Part shown: one piece after another, positions 42,964-51,511 of the stretch | Layout: every line of letters starts with the position of its first letter | Numbering within the stretch: position 1 is the stretch's first letter | Assembly: GCF_900094565.1 (NCBI RefSeq) | Contig: NZ_FMAF01000021.1 | Span: forward strand, 39,003 to 103,002 | Origin: Martinezella lusitana | GTDB lineage: Bacteria; Pseudomonadota; Alphaproteobacteria; Rhizobiales; Rhizobiaceae | Direction of reading: 5' to 3' | Length of the DNA: 64,000 bases | The notes under the pieces: model-generated | Databases searched by the model: none | Seen by the model: only the letters and a program-made list of their open reading frames with translations | Told to the model about the DNA's origin: nothing | Translations under genes and position numbers: made by a program

Positions 42964-43884
42964 ATGCCAAACGACGCACCGTCCATCTACGAAATGTACG
43001 ACGCGCGGTTCCGCGATCTCGTGGTTCTCAGTGCTGGTCTTGAGGAACTCTATTCCGATTGCCGCTGGGCGGAGGGGCCGGTCTGGTTCGCAGATACCGG
43101 ATGCCTGATCTGGAGCGATATCCCGAACGAACGCATGCTGCGCTGGGTGCCGGGTGGGAGCGTGTCGATCTTCCGCGCTCCCTCGAATTTCGCCAACGGC
43201 AACACGCGCGACCGGCAGGGGCGATTGGTATCCTGCGAGCATGGCACCCGCCGGGTGACGCGCACCGAGATCGACGGTTCGATCACCATTCTTGCCGATA
43301 GCTACAAGGGCAAGCGATTGAATTCGCCCAACGATGTGGTCGTCCACTCCGATGGATCCGTCTGGTTCACTGATCCGACCTACGGCATCCTGTCGGACTA
43401 CGAGGGTTACAAAGCAGAGCCGGAACAGGCGACACGCAATGTCTACAGGCTGGACCCGGCGACCGGCGAACTAGAGATCGTGGTCGATGATTTCCGTCAG
43501 CCGAACGGCTTGGCCTTTTCACCGGACGAGACCAAGCTCTATGTCGCCGACTCTGCCGCAAGCCATGACATCAATGCTCCGCGGCACATTCGCGTGTTCG
43601 ACGTGATCGATGGAAACAAGCTCGCCAACGGCCGGGTGTTTTGCGACATCGACGCGGGCATTCCGGATGGATTCCGCGCGGATATTGCGGGTAATATCTG
43701 GACGAGTGCCGGCGACGGCGTGCATTGCTTCGCGCCCGATGGCACCTTGCTCGGCAAGATCAAGATACCGCAGACGGTCGCCAACCTGACTTTTGGCGGG
43801 CCTCGCCGCAATCAGCTGTTTATCGCTGCGACGCAATCGTTATACCGCGTCTACACCACGGCCACAGGCGTCCAACTGCCCTAG
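42964..43884 (+). CDS. SMP-30/gluconolactonase-family lactonase
   Basis: 306 residues from ATG 42964, with AGGAAA upstream. Six-bladed propeller motifs: CRWAEGPVWF (metal Glu), NSPNDVVVHSDGSVWFTDPT (metal Asn), FRQPNGLAFSPDETKLYVAD (metal Asp). The family hydrolyses sugar lactones such as gluconolactone or galactonolactone to acids. Coupled with a sugar importer and an altronate/galactarate-type dehydratase, it supports an oxidative route: lactone to aldonate/aldarate to dehydration. Route is inference. Confidence 0.9.
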   Translation: MPNDAPSIYEMYDARFRDLVVLSAGLEELYSDCRWAEGPVWFADTGCLIWSDIPNERMLRWVPGGSVSIFRAPSNFANGNTRDRQGRLVSCEHGTRRVTRTEIDGSITILADSYKGKRLNSPNDVVVHSDGSVWFTDPTYGILSDYEGYKAEPEQATRNVYRLDPATGELEIVVDDFRQPNGLAFSPDETKLYVADSAASHDINAPRHIRVFDVIDGNKLANGRVFCDIDAGIPDGFRADIAGNIWTSAGDGVHCFAPDGTLLGKIKIPQTVANLTFGGPRRNQLFIAATQSLYRVYTTATGVQLP

Positions 43885-44463
43885 ATGTGGTTGGCCCATT
43901 CAGGCGCGTTGAAGTTGATGGTAGCGGTCCTCCGTTATCATTAAAGCAACCGACAATTCATCGCCGGCAATTGCAGATAGCCAACCCTTGATTTCGTATT
44001 GATATTTTTTGCTTGCTTGGCGCAGGTCGACGGATTACGGCTGAGACGACTTCTCTGAACGCTTTCGCCGGGCCGGACACGGCTGCTCCAGGGGCCACAC
44101 CATTGGCATTCCTTCTCTTGGGAATAGAGAAGCGGCTCTGCCTTGTGGGGCAAGGCAGAGCCGGGAGACCGATAACGGCTCACTTAGTGCGACCAAGTGT
44201 CAGGGGTGTGAACTTGTCCGTCCGCTAATATTACACTACTCAAGGGTGAGTTCCTAGATAATAAATTATCCTTTCGTGACTCGGCGCCTCCGGGCGTGTG
44301 GGCCCTAGCTCCTTAGTGAAACGAGGAAAATTACAGGGATGACGCGAAATTCTTGGCAGTGGTGTGACGAGGTTACGTCGATCGACGGCGGCCCTCTTCA
44401 TCAAATTGTCGGTAAACTCAGGCCGGATATGGTCGAGCCCGCGAGAATCGAGCCGGCTGGCAT
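43885..44463. other. Intergenic region with hairpin
   Basis: About 580 bp between the lactonase and a minus-strand small gene. Apart from the hairpin at 44133-44163 no gene or motif is supported. Confidence 0.4.
44133..44163. repeat. Perfect 13-bp-stem hairpin
   Basis: CGGCTCTGCCTTG, loop TGGGG, CAAGGCAGAGCCG. A related hairpin occurs at 46104-46133 (both share GCTCTGCCT and its complement). It may end transcription of the sugar operon, although there is no T-run, or it is a dispersed repeat. Confidence 0.6.
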
Positions 44464-44844
44464 TTACTGCAGTTTTTGACCGTCAAGAAGACCATTCTCA
44501 TAGGCAGCCGCAAGTGTGCTGTTTTCCGGATATGGATTCGGCCTATCGTTCAGGTGTCGTCTTCCTGCTGCAATACCTTGTTCATAGGCTTTTCTTTCAT
44601 TTTCCGATGGGGTCCTCGGCATTTCTCGGCCGAAGCGCCTAATGGCTCTCGATGTGGCGAGATCGCGTAGTACATTGCAATCAACAATTCCACTTTGGTA
44701 GAGCTTGATCAGATCCACCGCAAACATCTCTCGGTTGACATCGTTCAAAACGAACCAGGGCTGAGCAATGATAACGTCGAAAATCTTTTGAAGATTGTCG
44801 ATCTCCTCTGGTTGAAGAACGCATTCGATGAGGTAGCGACGCAT
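44464..44844 (-). CDS. Hypothetical protein with ribosome-modulation-factor-like C-terminus
   Basis: 126 residues from ATG 44844, chosen because GGAGGAAGG precedes it; the frame is open to 44991. The N-terminal half (LQPEEIDNLQKIFDVIIAQP, NREMFAVDLIKLYQSGIVDC) is a conserved rhizobial module of unknown function. The C-terminal 50 residues (NERKAYEQGIAAGRRHL, NPYPENSTLAAAYENGLLDG) resemble the RMF/CrpP fold that binds ribosomes in stationary phase. A role in growth arrest is inference. Confidence 0.65.
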   Translation of the reverse strand: MRRYLIECVLQPEEIDNLQKIFDVIIAQPWFVLNDVNREMFAVDLIKLYQSGIVDCNVLRDLATSRAIRRFGREMPRTPSENERKAYEQGIAAGRRHLNDRPNPYPENSTLAAAYENGLLDGQKLQ

Positions 44845-45006
44845 GACCTTCCTCCATCGTATAAGATACTCTCTTTCAGCCTCCCGTGAAATGACAATCA
44901 ATGGCGTAACTTGAAACCCAATTGTCTCCTGCAAACCCCAAATTGCGGGACATGCGAGCCGAAAAACGTAATCGTTTGCACGACATCGCATTTGCCCAGG
45001 AGGTGC

Positions 45007-45029
45007 GGCGCGAGCGTTCGCACGATCCG
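45007..45029. repeat. Short dispersed repeat, copy 1
   Basis: GGCGCGAG-C-GTTCGCACGATCCG, 22 of 23 bases identical to 46182-46204. It lies between two minus-strand small genes. Confidence 0.55.
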
Positions 45030-45046
45030 GTTGTCCGTGACCTATC

Positions 45047-45310
45047 CTAAGTTGCCAGCTTGGAACTATGCGGTTTCAAATGCTCTGCAATGAGTTCCCG
45101 AGCCGCTGCGAATACGCCGCTTTGGTCATCGCCCTGACTTTCCTCAAGCATTTGAAGGGCGTTCTCATACATATCGCGCTCTGCTTCAGCGCTAATCGCG
45201 CCGATCCGCCGAAGATGACCGATCAGCGCTGCAAGCATGGCGGAATTCGAAAGCGCCACCGCGCCGGCTGACAGGGCGGCAGCATCACGGTTGTTCGGTT
45301 TGCCGGCCAT
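45047..45310 (-). CDS. Hypothetical small helical protein
   Basis: 87 residues, ATG 45310 preceded by GGGAGGAA. Helical and Ala-rich (ISAEAERDMYENALQMLEES), no membrane helix or known motif. Part of a run of minus-strand small genes with strong ribosome binding sites. Confidence 0.65.
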   Translation of the reverse strand: MAGKPNNRDAAALSAGAVALSNSAMLAALIGHLRRIGAISAEAERDMYENALQMLEESQGDDQSGVFAAARELIAEHLKPHSSKLAT

Positions 45311-45430
45311 GTGTTCCTCCCGACGGTGAAGTTCCTCCCAGAACGGTCGTCGCTGTAAAATATAAGAAATATCAGAAGCCGCGCGAATGTCGATGGCAAG
45401 GATTCGCCTTTAGGTTACGATCGGGCGCTT

Positions 45431-45625
45431 TTAGCTGAGGCGGGCAATCGTATCGTCGAGGTTGTCGATCGCGAGTTGTTCGCGGGCGATCATGCCCTCA
45501 ATATCGATATCTTCGTTGACCCATTTCGCACCTGCGCCTTGCAACTTCATCGCCAGAAGCTCATTGCGATGGGCGAGTTTTTCGTCTCTAATTTTGACAA
45601 GCTTTAAGCGAAAATCATCATTCAT
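45431..45625 (-). CDS. Hypothetical 64-residue protein
   Basis: ATG 45625 with GGAGGAA upstream. Charged, helical sequence (FRLKLVKIRDEKLAHRNELL, IEGMIAREQLAIDNLDDTIA) likely to form a coiled coil. Unknown function. Confidence 0.6.
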   Translation of the reverse strand: MNDDFRLKLVKIRDEKLAHRNELLAMKLQGAGAKWVNEDIDIEGMIAREQLAIDNLDDTIARLS

Positions 45626-45697
45626 CTCAAATTCCTCCGCCGGGGGTGGTTGCTCATCGATAACTCGCGTTAGTCGCGCGTCCCGCGACTGTTAATC

Positions 45698-45913
45698 TCA
45701 CTCGTGCCCACGTCCGCGATAGGTCGTTGGAACGCCGGCAACCTCATGGCATTGTGCGAGAGTTTCAAGCCACGCCGCCAATCCAGTCGGCACATCGGCA
45801 TTCCCTGCTTCCAGCGCCTCCACCCACGATAAGTCGCATTGCAGGGCACTCGCCAGATTGATGGGCGTCCAGCGGATATGCAAAAGGCATTCGGAAAAAC
45901 GTTCTGGGGTCAT
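45698..45913 (-). CDS. Small HTH-like protein
   Basis: 71 residues from ATG 45913 with AGGAAG upstream; a longer frame reaches 46024 but lacks a start site. MTPERFSECLLHIRWTPINL then ASALQCDLSWVEALEAGNAD fits a Cro/C1-type helix-turn-helix (helix, turn, recognition helix W-x-E-x-L). Probably a DNA-binding protein; target unknown. Confidence 0.55.
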   Translation of the reverse strand: MTPERFSECLLHIRWTPINLASALQCDLSWVEALEAGNADVPTGLAAWLETLAQCHEVAGVPTTYRGRGHE

Positions 45914-46103
45914 GGATCTTCCTATTTTTGACGTAACATTTACCGTGCCAGAGGGACACGTGAAGTCAAGTACGATGAAAGTTCCACTGGTCCCACAGAT
46001 CATTGCCGAGTTGCCGCAACGCAATTGGCTTCCCTGGATGAAGAAGGTATCCGACTTCAGCTACGGCATTGTGAAGCGGTACATGCCGATGACAAACGCG
46101 AAG

Positions 46104-46133
46104 AGCTCTGCCTCGTGGCATTGAGGCAGAGCT
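46104..46133. repeat. Perfect 11-bp-stem hairpin
   Basis: AGCTCTGCCTC, loop GTGGCATT, GAGGCAGAGCT. Related to the hairpin at 44133-44163. It is placed between the small-gene run and the transglutaminase gene. Confidence 0.6.
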
Positions 46134-46181
46134 TAAAAAGGCCTATTGAAAAGACCTCCCTGTGCGAACCTCCGGCTGGGG

Positions 46182-46204
46182 GGCGCGAGTGTTCGCACGA
46201 TCCG
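46182..46204. repeat. Short dispersed repeat, copy 2
   Basis: GGCGCGAG-T-GTTCGCACGATCCG. The GTTCGCAC core is also the right arm of a hairpin with GTGCGAAC at 46162-46169. Confidence 0.55.
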
Positions 46205-46275
46205 TGCTTTATCGGAGCTCGCTTAAACGAACCTGAAGGGCGAGTGGGCACCAGCCTTGTCCGGGGACGTGGACC

Positions 46276-47166
46276 TCAAAGCCTGACACTGCGATCATCG
46301 GTCGTGACATTCACCTGCACGGACATGTCGTCGAAATCGGATGCGCTGCCATCATAGCTGCCCCACAGGGGTATCGCCTGTTTCGGGTCGCGGGCGACGC
46401 CGACGCGGATCAGGTCGCGGTTGCCGACGATACCGTTGGTGGGATCGAACTCAACCCAGCCGGCGCCCGGAAGGTAGATCTGGCACCAGGCATGGGTCGA
46501 TCCGCCCCCGAGCGTCAACGAGCCGTCACGGTCGGGAACATAGATATAGCCGGTGATGAAGCGGGCAGCGAGCCCAAGCGATCTCGCCGCCTCCATCATT
46601 AGCAATGCAAAATCGCGACAGGTTCCACGCCGAAGCTGCAGGGTTTCCAGTGGAGTCTGCGTGCCATGCGCCAACCGCCGGGCGTAGATGAAGCTCTCGT
46701 GGATCGCGTAACATAAGGTCATCAGCAAGCGCCCGGTTTCGGTAGGCTGGCCGATCCGCACGAATTGCCGCGCCCATTTGCCGACCGCATCCCCCGGATC
46801 TGGGTAATGGCGATGAATGGTCCGCTCCAGATCAAGCGCTTCCTCCGGATCGTATGCAAAAGGATAGGTCAGGGCCGCCTCGTCGATCTGAAGGTCGATG
46901 GCAATGTGCGGCGTATGGTCGAGGCGAATGGTTGTTTCGAAGCGAAGTTCACGCGAGGCTTCCGCAAAACCAACCAGGGCGACACAATTGCCGAACACGT
47001 CATGGATCCATCGGACGTATTCCGGCTGCGGATCGACCTGCAGGTGGGAGCTCAACAGCCTCTGGTCGAAACTGTCCCTTGGCCTGAACATCAGGCGGTG
47101 CTCGCCAAACTCCACAGGTCTTGTGTAGCGATAGGAGGTGATATGCCGGACGGAGAATGTGGTCAT
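46276..47166 (-). CDS. Transglutaminase-like protein with complete Cys-His-Asp triad
   Basis: 296 residues. N-terminal beta-rich bacterial transglutaminase N domain (HITSYRYTRPVEFGEHRLMF), then the papain-like core with Cys183 in RRGTCRDFALLMMEAARSLG, His225 in GGSTHAWCQIYLPGAGWVEF and Asp241 in DPTNG. The family includes proteases and amidases more than crosslinkers. No signal peptide. A second, divergent member lies at 59538-60365. Confidence 0.88.
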   Translation of the reverse strand: MTTFSVRHITSYRYTRPVEFGEHRLMFRPRDSFDQRLLSSHLQVDPQPEYVRWIHDVFGNCVALVGFAEASRELRFETTIRLDHTPHIAIDLQIDEAALTYPFAYDPEEALDLERTIHRHYPDPGDAVGKWARQFVRIGQPTETGRLLMTLCYAIHESFIYARRLAHGTQTPLETLQLRRGTCRDFALLMMEAARSLGLAARFITGYIYVPDRDGSLTLGGGSTHAWCQIYLPGAGWVEFDPTNGIVGNRDLIRVGVARDPKQAIPLWGSYDGSASDFDDMSVQVNVTTDDRSVRL

Positions 47167-47754
47167 CCAATCACCGATGATAGTTGCGAGGGCAGTGTTA
47201 CCTATAAATCCTGCATCTCTTTTTTGCTTGGAGGCGATGCGAGAGCCAATGCCATAGCAGACGCCGCTTGGCGATCACAGGCATAAACGCCGGCAGCCGC
47301 CGATATGCATCTGCTTCGTCGGGCTTTCGGAGCTTCGATCGGAAGTTTGGCAATTTTATATTGGGTTTCTCAAGGAAAGAGTGCACCATCGCGCTCCGCG
47401 CGGGTCCATATGCGAACCACTGACATCGCCGCCGGGCAGGCAACAGCGGAGTCTAAGCGTATTCGCCTCGACATGTAAATTGGGATGGGTAGTCGAAGCA
47501 CGTCGCCTTGCTTATCATTATCCCCACCGCCGCCACCAGGCTCAATTGTCGTCGACGCCGGTCAAATCAGTTCTTCGATACTGAGACTGCTGCCCGATAT
47601 CTCGCATTGCAGGCTCACACGCTCTCTGGAGTTATCGTCTCAAACGGCACGATACGTTGGAGAATTGCCGGGCTGTCGCGATGGGTCAGGGAGGCAATCA
47701 TTGTTGCGACCAATTCGTCATAAGCGGGTGTTTGGCTTTCGTCCGTGTTGAAGG
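47167..47754. other. Intergenic region with possible HTH remnant
   Basis: Around 47541-47630 one frame gives NQFFDTETAARYLALQAHTL, which resembles the start of AlpA/excisionase-type helix-turn-helix proteins, then the frame degrades and ends at 47723. Nothing else is supported in the 590 bp. Confidence 0.35.
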
Positions 47755-48096
47755 TCAGTAGTTGCGACGGTTTTGTTGTTTGAGCTTCTTGATACGGTGG
47801 CGTTGATAGGCGTCGATTTGTCGGAACAGCGGCATCCGTTTGTTAAAGGTGAGATGCGTGATGGAGACGATGTAGGGGGTTTTGGCTTCCGGTCCGCCGA
47901 TGTCCAGCCCGCACACGATGCCGCCTTCCTCTCCCATGTAGAAAATGCGTGTCATGTGGCAGCTATCGGGGATCTCGAGATCCGGAGATTGCTTGGTCAG
48001 AGTCTGTTTGAGCGTCTGAGACAGTGTCGTTTCGAGGGGAAGTGACGCCTCTAGTTCACGAACAAGGCGATCGGTTTTCTCAGGATCATCGATCAT
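47755..48096 (-). CDS. ISAzo13-associated accessory protein
   Basis: 113 residues from ATG 48096, overlapping the transposase stop by 11 bp. RIFYMGEEGGIVCGLDIGGP and YIVSITHLTFNKRMPLFRQI then DAYQRHRIKKLKQQ. The gene sits at the 3' end of the transposase as an accessory frame of the insertion element; its function is not known to me. Confidence 0.6.
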   Translation of the reverse strand: MIDDPEKTDRLVRELEASLPLETTLSQTLKQTLTKQSPDLEIPDSCHMTRIFYMGEEGGIVCGLDIGGPEAKTPYIVSITHLTFNKRMPLFRQIDAYQRHRIKKLKQQNRRNY

Positions 48097-49326
48097 CGGC
48101 GATACTCTTGGCGATGGCGTTATCGGACTCAGCGGACGTGGGCAAGATCGGGTAGTTCCACACACCGTGGAAGGGATCACGGTCGATATTGATTGCATTC
48201 ATTTCAGCGTCGGAGATCTTGATGGCCTTGGGATAGTCGTTTTCGTCGAGGCAACATTGAACGTCGAGCCCGTTGGCCGTCGTGGTGGCGCCGATCAGTT
48301 GAACGATGACCTCATGACTGACGGGGGGCTTGCCGCGCCAATTCTGTGTGATGAACGCAAATAGGCGGTGCTCGATGCGGTTCCATTTGCTGGTCCCCGG
48401 CGGGTGGTGGGCGACCGTGATAACTAAACCGGTTTCATTGGCTGAAGCTCGCGCTTCCACAGTCGCACACGAGCCCCATTGCTGCCACCGCAATCGGCGG
48501 TGATGAGCAGGCTGGTAGAACCAGGATAGCGGCTCTTTCCCAAAGCATTCCACCAGCGTCGAATGCTCTCCACGGCAAAGGCGGCGGTGTCATGATCGAT
48601 GCCAACATTCACCCAACCCGAGTTGTCGGTGATGTCGTAGACGCCTTAAGGCGCAACTTTGCCGAATTCGGGTATCTTGAAGTCGTGAACGCGCACGGGT
48701 TCGGGGTCGCCTTTGGGCCGCAGCTCACGCCCGCCATTCTTGAAGTCGCCAACCAGCTCCTTCTTCTTGGTATCGACCGAGATGGCGGGCTGGCCGGCAG
48801 CCTGGAACTGTTTGATCTTCTGGTTGATGTGCTCGAATTGGGCGTCGCGGTCAGGATGCGACGCCCCTTCCAAGGTCTTCCTGTTGGCTTGGAGGCTGAA
48901 GCCAAGCTTGCGCAGCAGCCGACCAACCAATCTCTGACTGGCCGTAAAACCGCGTTGTGCCAATGCGCAGGCAAGGTGGCGCTGGCTTCTCCTCACCCAC
49001 AGCAATGCCGCTTCGGGATCGCCACGGGTCGCCGATTGCACCAGCTCTTCCAACGCGGCCAGGAGGCCCGGCTCAGTCTCGGTCTTTGGCCTGCGGCCGC
49101 CGCCCGGCCGCCGAATCCGACGTTCCAGGTGCGCATCAGCGGTCCGCAACTCCGTAAGACCGCGCCCGATCGTACTGCGCGCAACGCCTGTCGCCGCCGA
49201 AACCGCCGCCACTCCACCTCGGCCTGCCGCGCGAGCCTCGGTTGCGGCCAACAGACGCCGTGCCCGCTCATCGAGATAGGGCGCAAGCGTCTCGAAGCGC
49301 GCCTTGATCGCGACGATATCAATCAT
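48086..49326 (-). pseudogene. ISAzo13-family transposase, interrupted
   Basis: From ATG 49326 the protein gives AAVSAATGVARSTIGRGLTE (helix-turn-helix), GRRPKTETEPGLLAALEELV, and FKIPEFGKVAP, then an in-frame TAA at 48646-48648. The same frame continues GVYDITDNSGWVNVGIDHDT and LLITADCGGSNGARVRLWKR, shifts near 48445, and resumes as GLVITVAHHPPGTSKWNRIE then HRLFAF to the end at 48086. The DDE residues are in the broken parts. Two lesions inactivate it. Terminal inverted repeats were not identified. Confidence 0.85.
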
Positions 49327-49591
49327 CCAGGTCGCTCAAATCCATCCGGCCACTGAATCAGAAAGATCCCGACCCGTCCAGCATTTCGGTCAGATCTCGC
49401 CGGCTCACACCTCCCGAGTATCCTACAAAGCTCGTCACGAATCGTTTGTTCCGTCTCAGGCCCTTAGCTTGGACCATCAGGTTCTCGTAGGCGATGGAAT
49501 TTGAAATGGCGGACACCGGCTCGGCGCAGCGCCGATGCCGGGGAGGGTCGCTTCTAGAAAGGATGTTGGCAAGCTTGTAGGCTTCTGATAA

Positions 49592-49603
49592 GTTACATGT
49601 AAC
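49592..49603. promoter_or_regulatory. Palindrome upstream of MazEF-like pair
   Basis: GTTACATGTAAC, a perfect 12-bp palindrome, eight bases upstream of the antitoxin ATG at 49612. Its position suits autoregulation by the toxin-antitoxin complex. Confidence 0.5.
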
Positions 49604-49611
49604 CAAAAGTG

Positions 49612-49848
49612 ATGGAGAAATACGTGGCCCTTATATCAAAGCGCATTCCCTCGCGCGTGAAGGTCGGAGAGCATCGCGCCCGCTTGCGTGCCCAAGGTTT
49701 GCGTCCGATCCAGATCTGGGTTCCGGACGTGCGTGCACCATCGTTCAAGGCCGAGGCCCACCGCCAGTCGCTTGCCGTTGTGGCAAGCGTGCATGCCGAC
49801 GAGGATCAGGCATTTGTCGATGCTGTGTCTGATTGGGGTGATGGGTGA
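49612..49848 (+). CDS. MazE-like antitoxin (DUF3018 type)
   Basis: 78 residues from ATG 49612 (GTG 49609 is adjacent). RVKVGEHRARLRAQGLRPIQ then IWVPDVRAPSFKAEAHRQSL is the pattern of antitoxin MazE-like/DUF3018 proteins. The stop overlaps the toxin start as GTGA, fitting a coupled pair. Confidence 0.82.
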   Translation: MEKYVALISKRIPSRVKVGEHRARLRAQGLRPIQIWVPDVRAPSFKAEAHRQSLAVVASVHADEDQAFVDAVSDWGDG

Positions 49849-50198
49849 GGCGCGGCGATATCTGGACGGTCGCGGGTGGCAAAGATTATGCGGGCAAGCC
49901 GCGCCCCGTCGTGATCGTGCAGGACGACAGTTTCGACGCCACGGATTCGATCACTATTTGCGCCTTCACATCAGACGAGACGGAGGCGCCGTTGTTCCGG
50001 CTTGTTGTCAAGCCGAATGACCGCAACGGTCTGCGCTCGGCATCCCGGCTGATGGTGGATAAGATCACAACCGTTCCGAAATCGAAGATCGGCGGGCAGG
50101 TCGGACGGCTTGACGATGAGGACGTCGTGCGCCTCAATCAGGCGATGCTGGTCTTTCTCGGGATGGCAGTGTCGCCAAGAACAAAAGGAGAAGTTTGA
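49845..50198 (+). CDS. MazF/PemK-family endoribonuclease toxin
   Basis: 117 residues from GTG 49845. MRRGDIWTVAGGKDYAGKPR (the usual RGDIW start), PVVIVQDDSF, SRLMVDKITTVPKSKIGGQV and LDDEDVVRLNQAMLVFLGMA. Catalytic-region residues of MazF (Arg near the start, Ser/Thr in the central strand) appear to be kept. It cleaves mRNA when the antitoxin is lost. Intact, so probably active for maintenance of this region. Confidence 0.88.
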   Translation: MRRGDIWTVAGGKDYAGKPRPVVIVQDDSFDATDSITICAFTSDETEAPLFRLVVKPNDRNGLRSASRLMVDKITTVPKSKIGGQVGRLDDEDVVRLNQAMLVFLGMAVSPRTKGEV

Positions 50199-50438
50199 GC
50201 GTCAGAGTGTGAAAAAAGTGCAAAGATGACCCCGTCGAGAGAGCCCATATACAGAGGCATTTGCTAAGGATCTGGAAGTGCACTTCCTCCAGTGAGGAAA
50301 GATGGCTCTGCCTTTTTCCCCAACAAGGGCAAAAACTGTCTTCCCATTCTTCGTTATGCGAATGCGTGTCCTCAGAACGAACGCGTCACTGGGCAAAGGG
50401 TGAGCTGGGGGCATCGTCGAACGAACTATCCTCTGTCT

Positions 50439-51419
50439 TCATATATGCACGACCACCTTTCCACCGGCCTCGTCCGTCTCCATCAGCCTGTGCGCTGCCT
50501 GGATATCTTCGAAACGAAACACGCGGGTAGGCTTTGCCTGATAGGACCCTCGGGCCGCGTTGTCGGCGATTTGCTGGAACGGAATCTCGCTGAATGGATA
50601 ATCCTGGGTGCCGAAGACGAGCGCGCTGGCGAATGCGCTGAGGTGGGCGCCGCTCGGCATTTGGAAGACAGGATCAAACTGGGGCAACGGCGCGCCGCCG
50701 CCAAGAAACCCTGCCAGGCAAACACGACCGCCCCGCCGAACCGCCGCCAGAGAATCGAGTACGGTCGTGGTGCCGATCAAGTCCAGCACCGCATCGACGC
50801 CAGTCGGCGCGATATCATGCAACTTCGCCGCCAATTCGTTGCCGCCAATTATGACATGCGCCGAGCCGAGCCGGTACAGCATATCAGCGCGATCCCTTCG
50901 GCGCGTGGTGGCGACCGTTCTCACTCCCAAACCTCTTGCGATGTTCAAGGCCGCCTGTCCAAGCGCAGAAGTCGCCCCTCGGATCACCAGCGTCTGGCCG
51001 GGAGCCAGTTGGAGATTTCCAACCAGGCACGTCCAAGCAGTAGCGTAGGATTCAGGAAGAGCCGCAAGCTCTTCCCAAGGCAGGTCGGTGTCGATGGCGA
51101 CAACGTTTTCCCGAGGCACACTCACGAACTCCGCGTAGGAGCCGTTGCGGGTGCGGCCCATCCCGCCCATAAGCGCAATGACCTTCTGCCCCGGCGCAAA
51201 GCCTCCCTCGAGATCGGCCTCGACGCTGCCGGCACACTCGATGCCGCTGATCTCCGCCACCTTACCCCAGGCACCGCTTCGAAAGTGAAGCTCCGCTCGG
51301 TTCAAGCCAAAGGCCTTGACCGCGATCAGAATTTCGCCTGATCGTGGATCGGGTCTCGGGCGTTCGGAGAGACTAAGAACTTCGGCGCCGCCGGGGCGGC
51401 TTATGATAATGGCGCGCAT
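50439..51419 (-). CDS. MDR/zinc-independent quinone-oxidoreductase-like protein
   Basis: 326 residues. GroES-like domain (GEILIAVKAFGLNRAELHFR), NAD(P)-binding domain (LVIRGATSALGQAALNIARG with the AxxGxxG variant TSALGQ), and no Cys/His zinc ligands in the N-terminal part, so it belongs to the quinone-reductase branch rather than zinc alcohol dehydrogenases. Divergent from a LysR gene 92 bp away, its likely regulator. Substrate unknown. Confidence 0.88.
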   Translation of the reverse strand: MRAIIISRPGGAEVLSLSERPRPDPRSGEILIAVKAFGLNRAELHFRSGAWGKVAEISGIECAGSVEADLEGGFAPGQKVIALMGGMGRTRNGSYAEFVSVPRENVVAIDTDLPWEELAALPESYATAWTCLVGNLQLAPGQTLVIRGATSALGQAALNIARGLGVRTVATTRRRDRADMLYRLGSAHVIIGGNELAAKLHDIAPTGVDAVLDLIGTTTVLDSLAAVRRGGRVCLAGFLGGGAPLPQFDPVFQMPSGAHLSAFASALVFGTQDYPFSEIPFQQIADNAARGSYQAKPTRVFRFEDIQAAHRLMETDEAGGKVVVHI

Positions 51420-51476
51420 GTGTTTGCTCCTTTTTTCCTCTCAGAAGACATACAAGCGCCCGGCAAAGATGTATTT

Positions 51477-51500
51477 TACAAAGTTTCTCCAAACATTGTA
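51477..51500. promoter_or_regulatory. LysR-type box in divergent promoter
   Basis: TACAA-N14-TTGTA, an interrupted palindrome in the 92-bp gap between the oxidoreductase and the LysR gene, 12 bp upstream of the latter. This form is typical of LysR recognition sites. Confidence 0.6.
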
Positions 51501-51511
51501 GACTTATCGCC

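Noticed and set aside
44133..44163. Rho-independent terminator
   Set aside because: Stem is perfect but no T-run follows on either strand, so it is listed as a repeat only.
45912..46124. Plus-strand 70-residue frame opposite the small HTH gene
   Set aside because: Weak start, ends in a hairpin and overlaps a better supported minus-strand gene.
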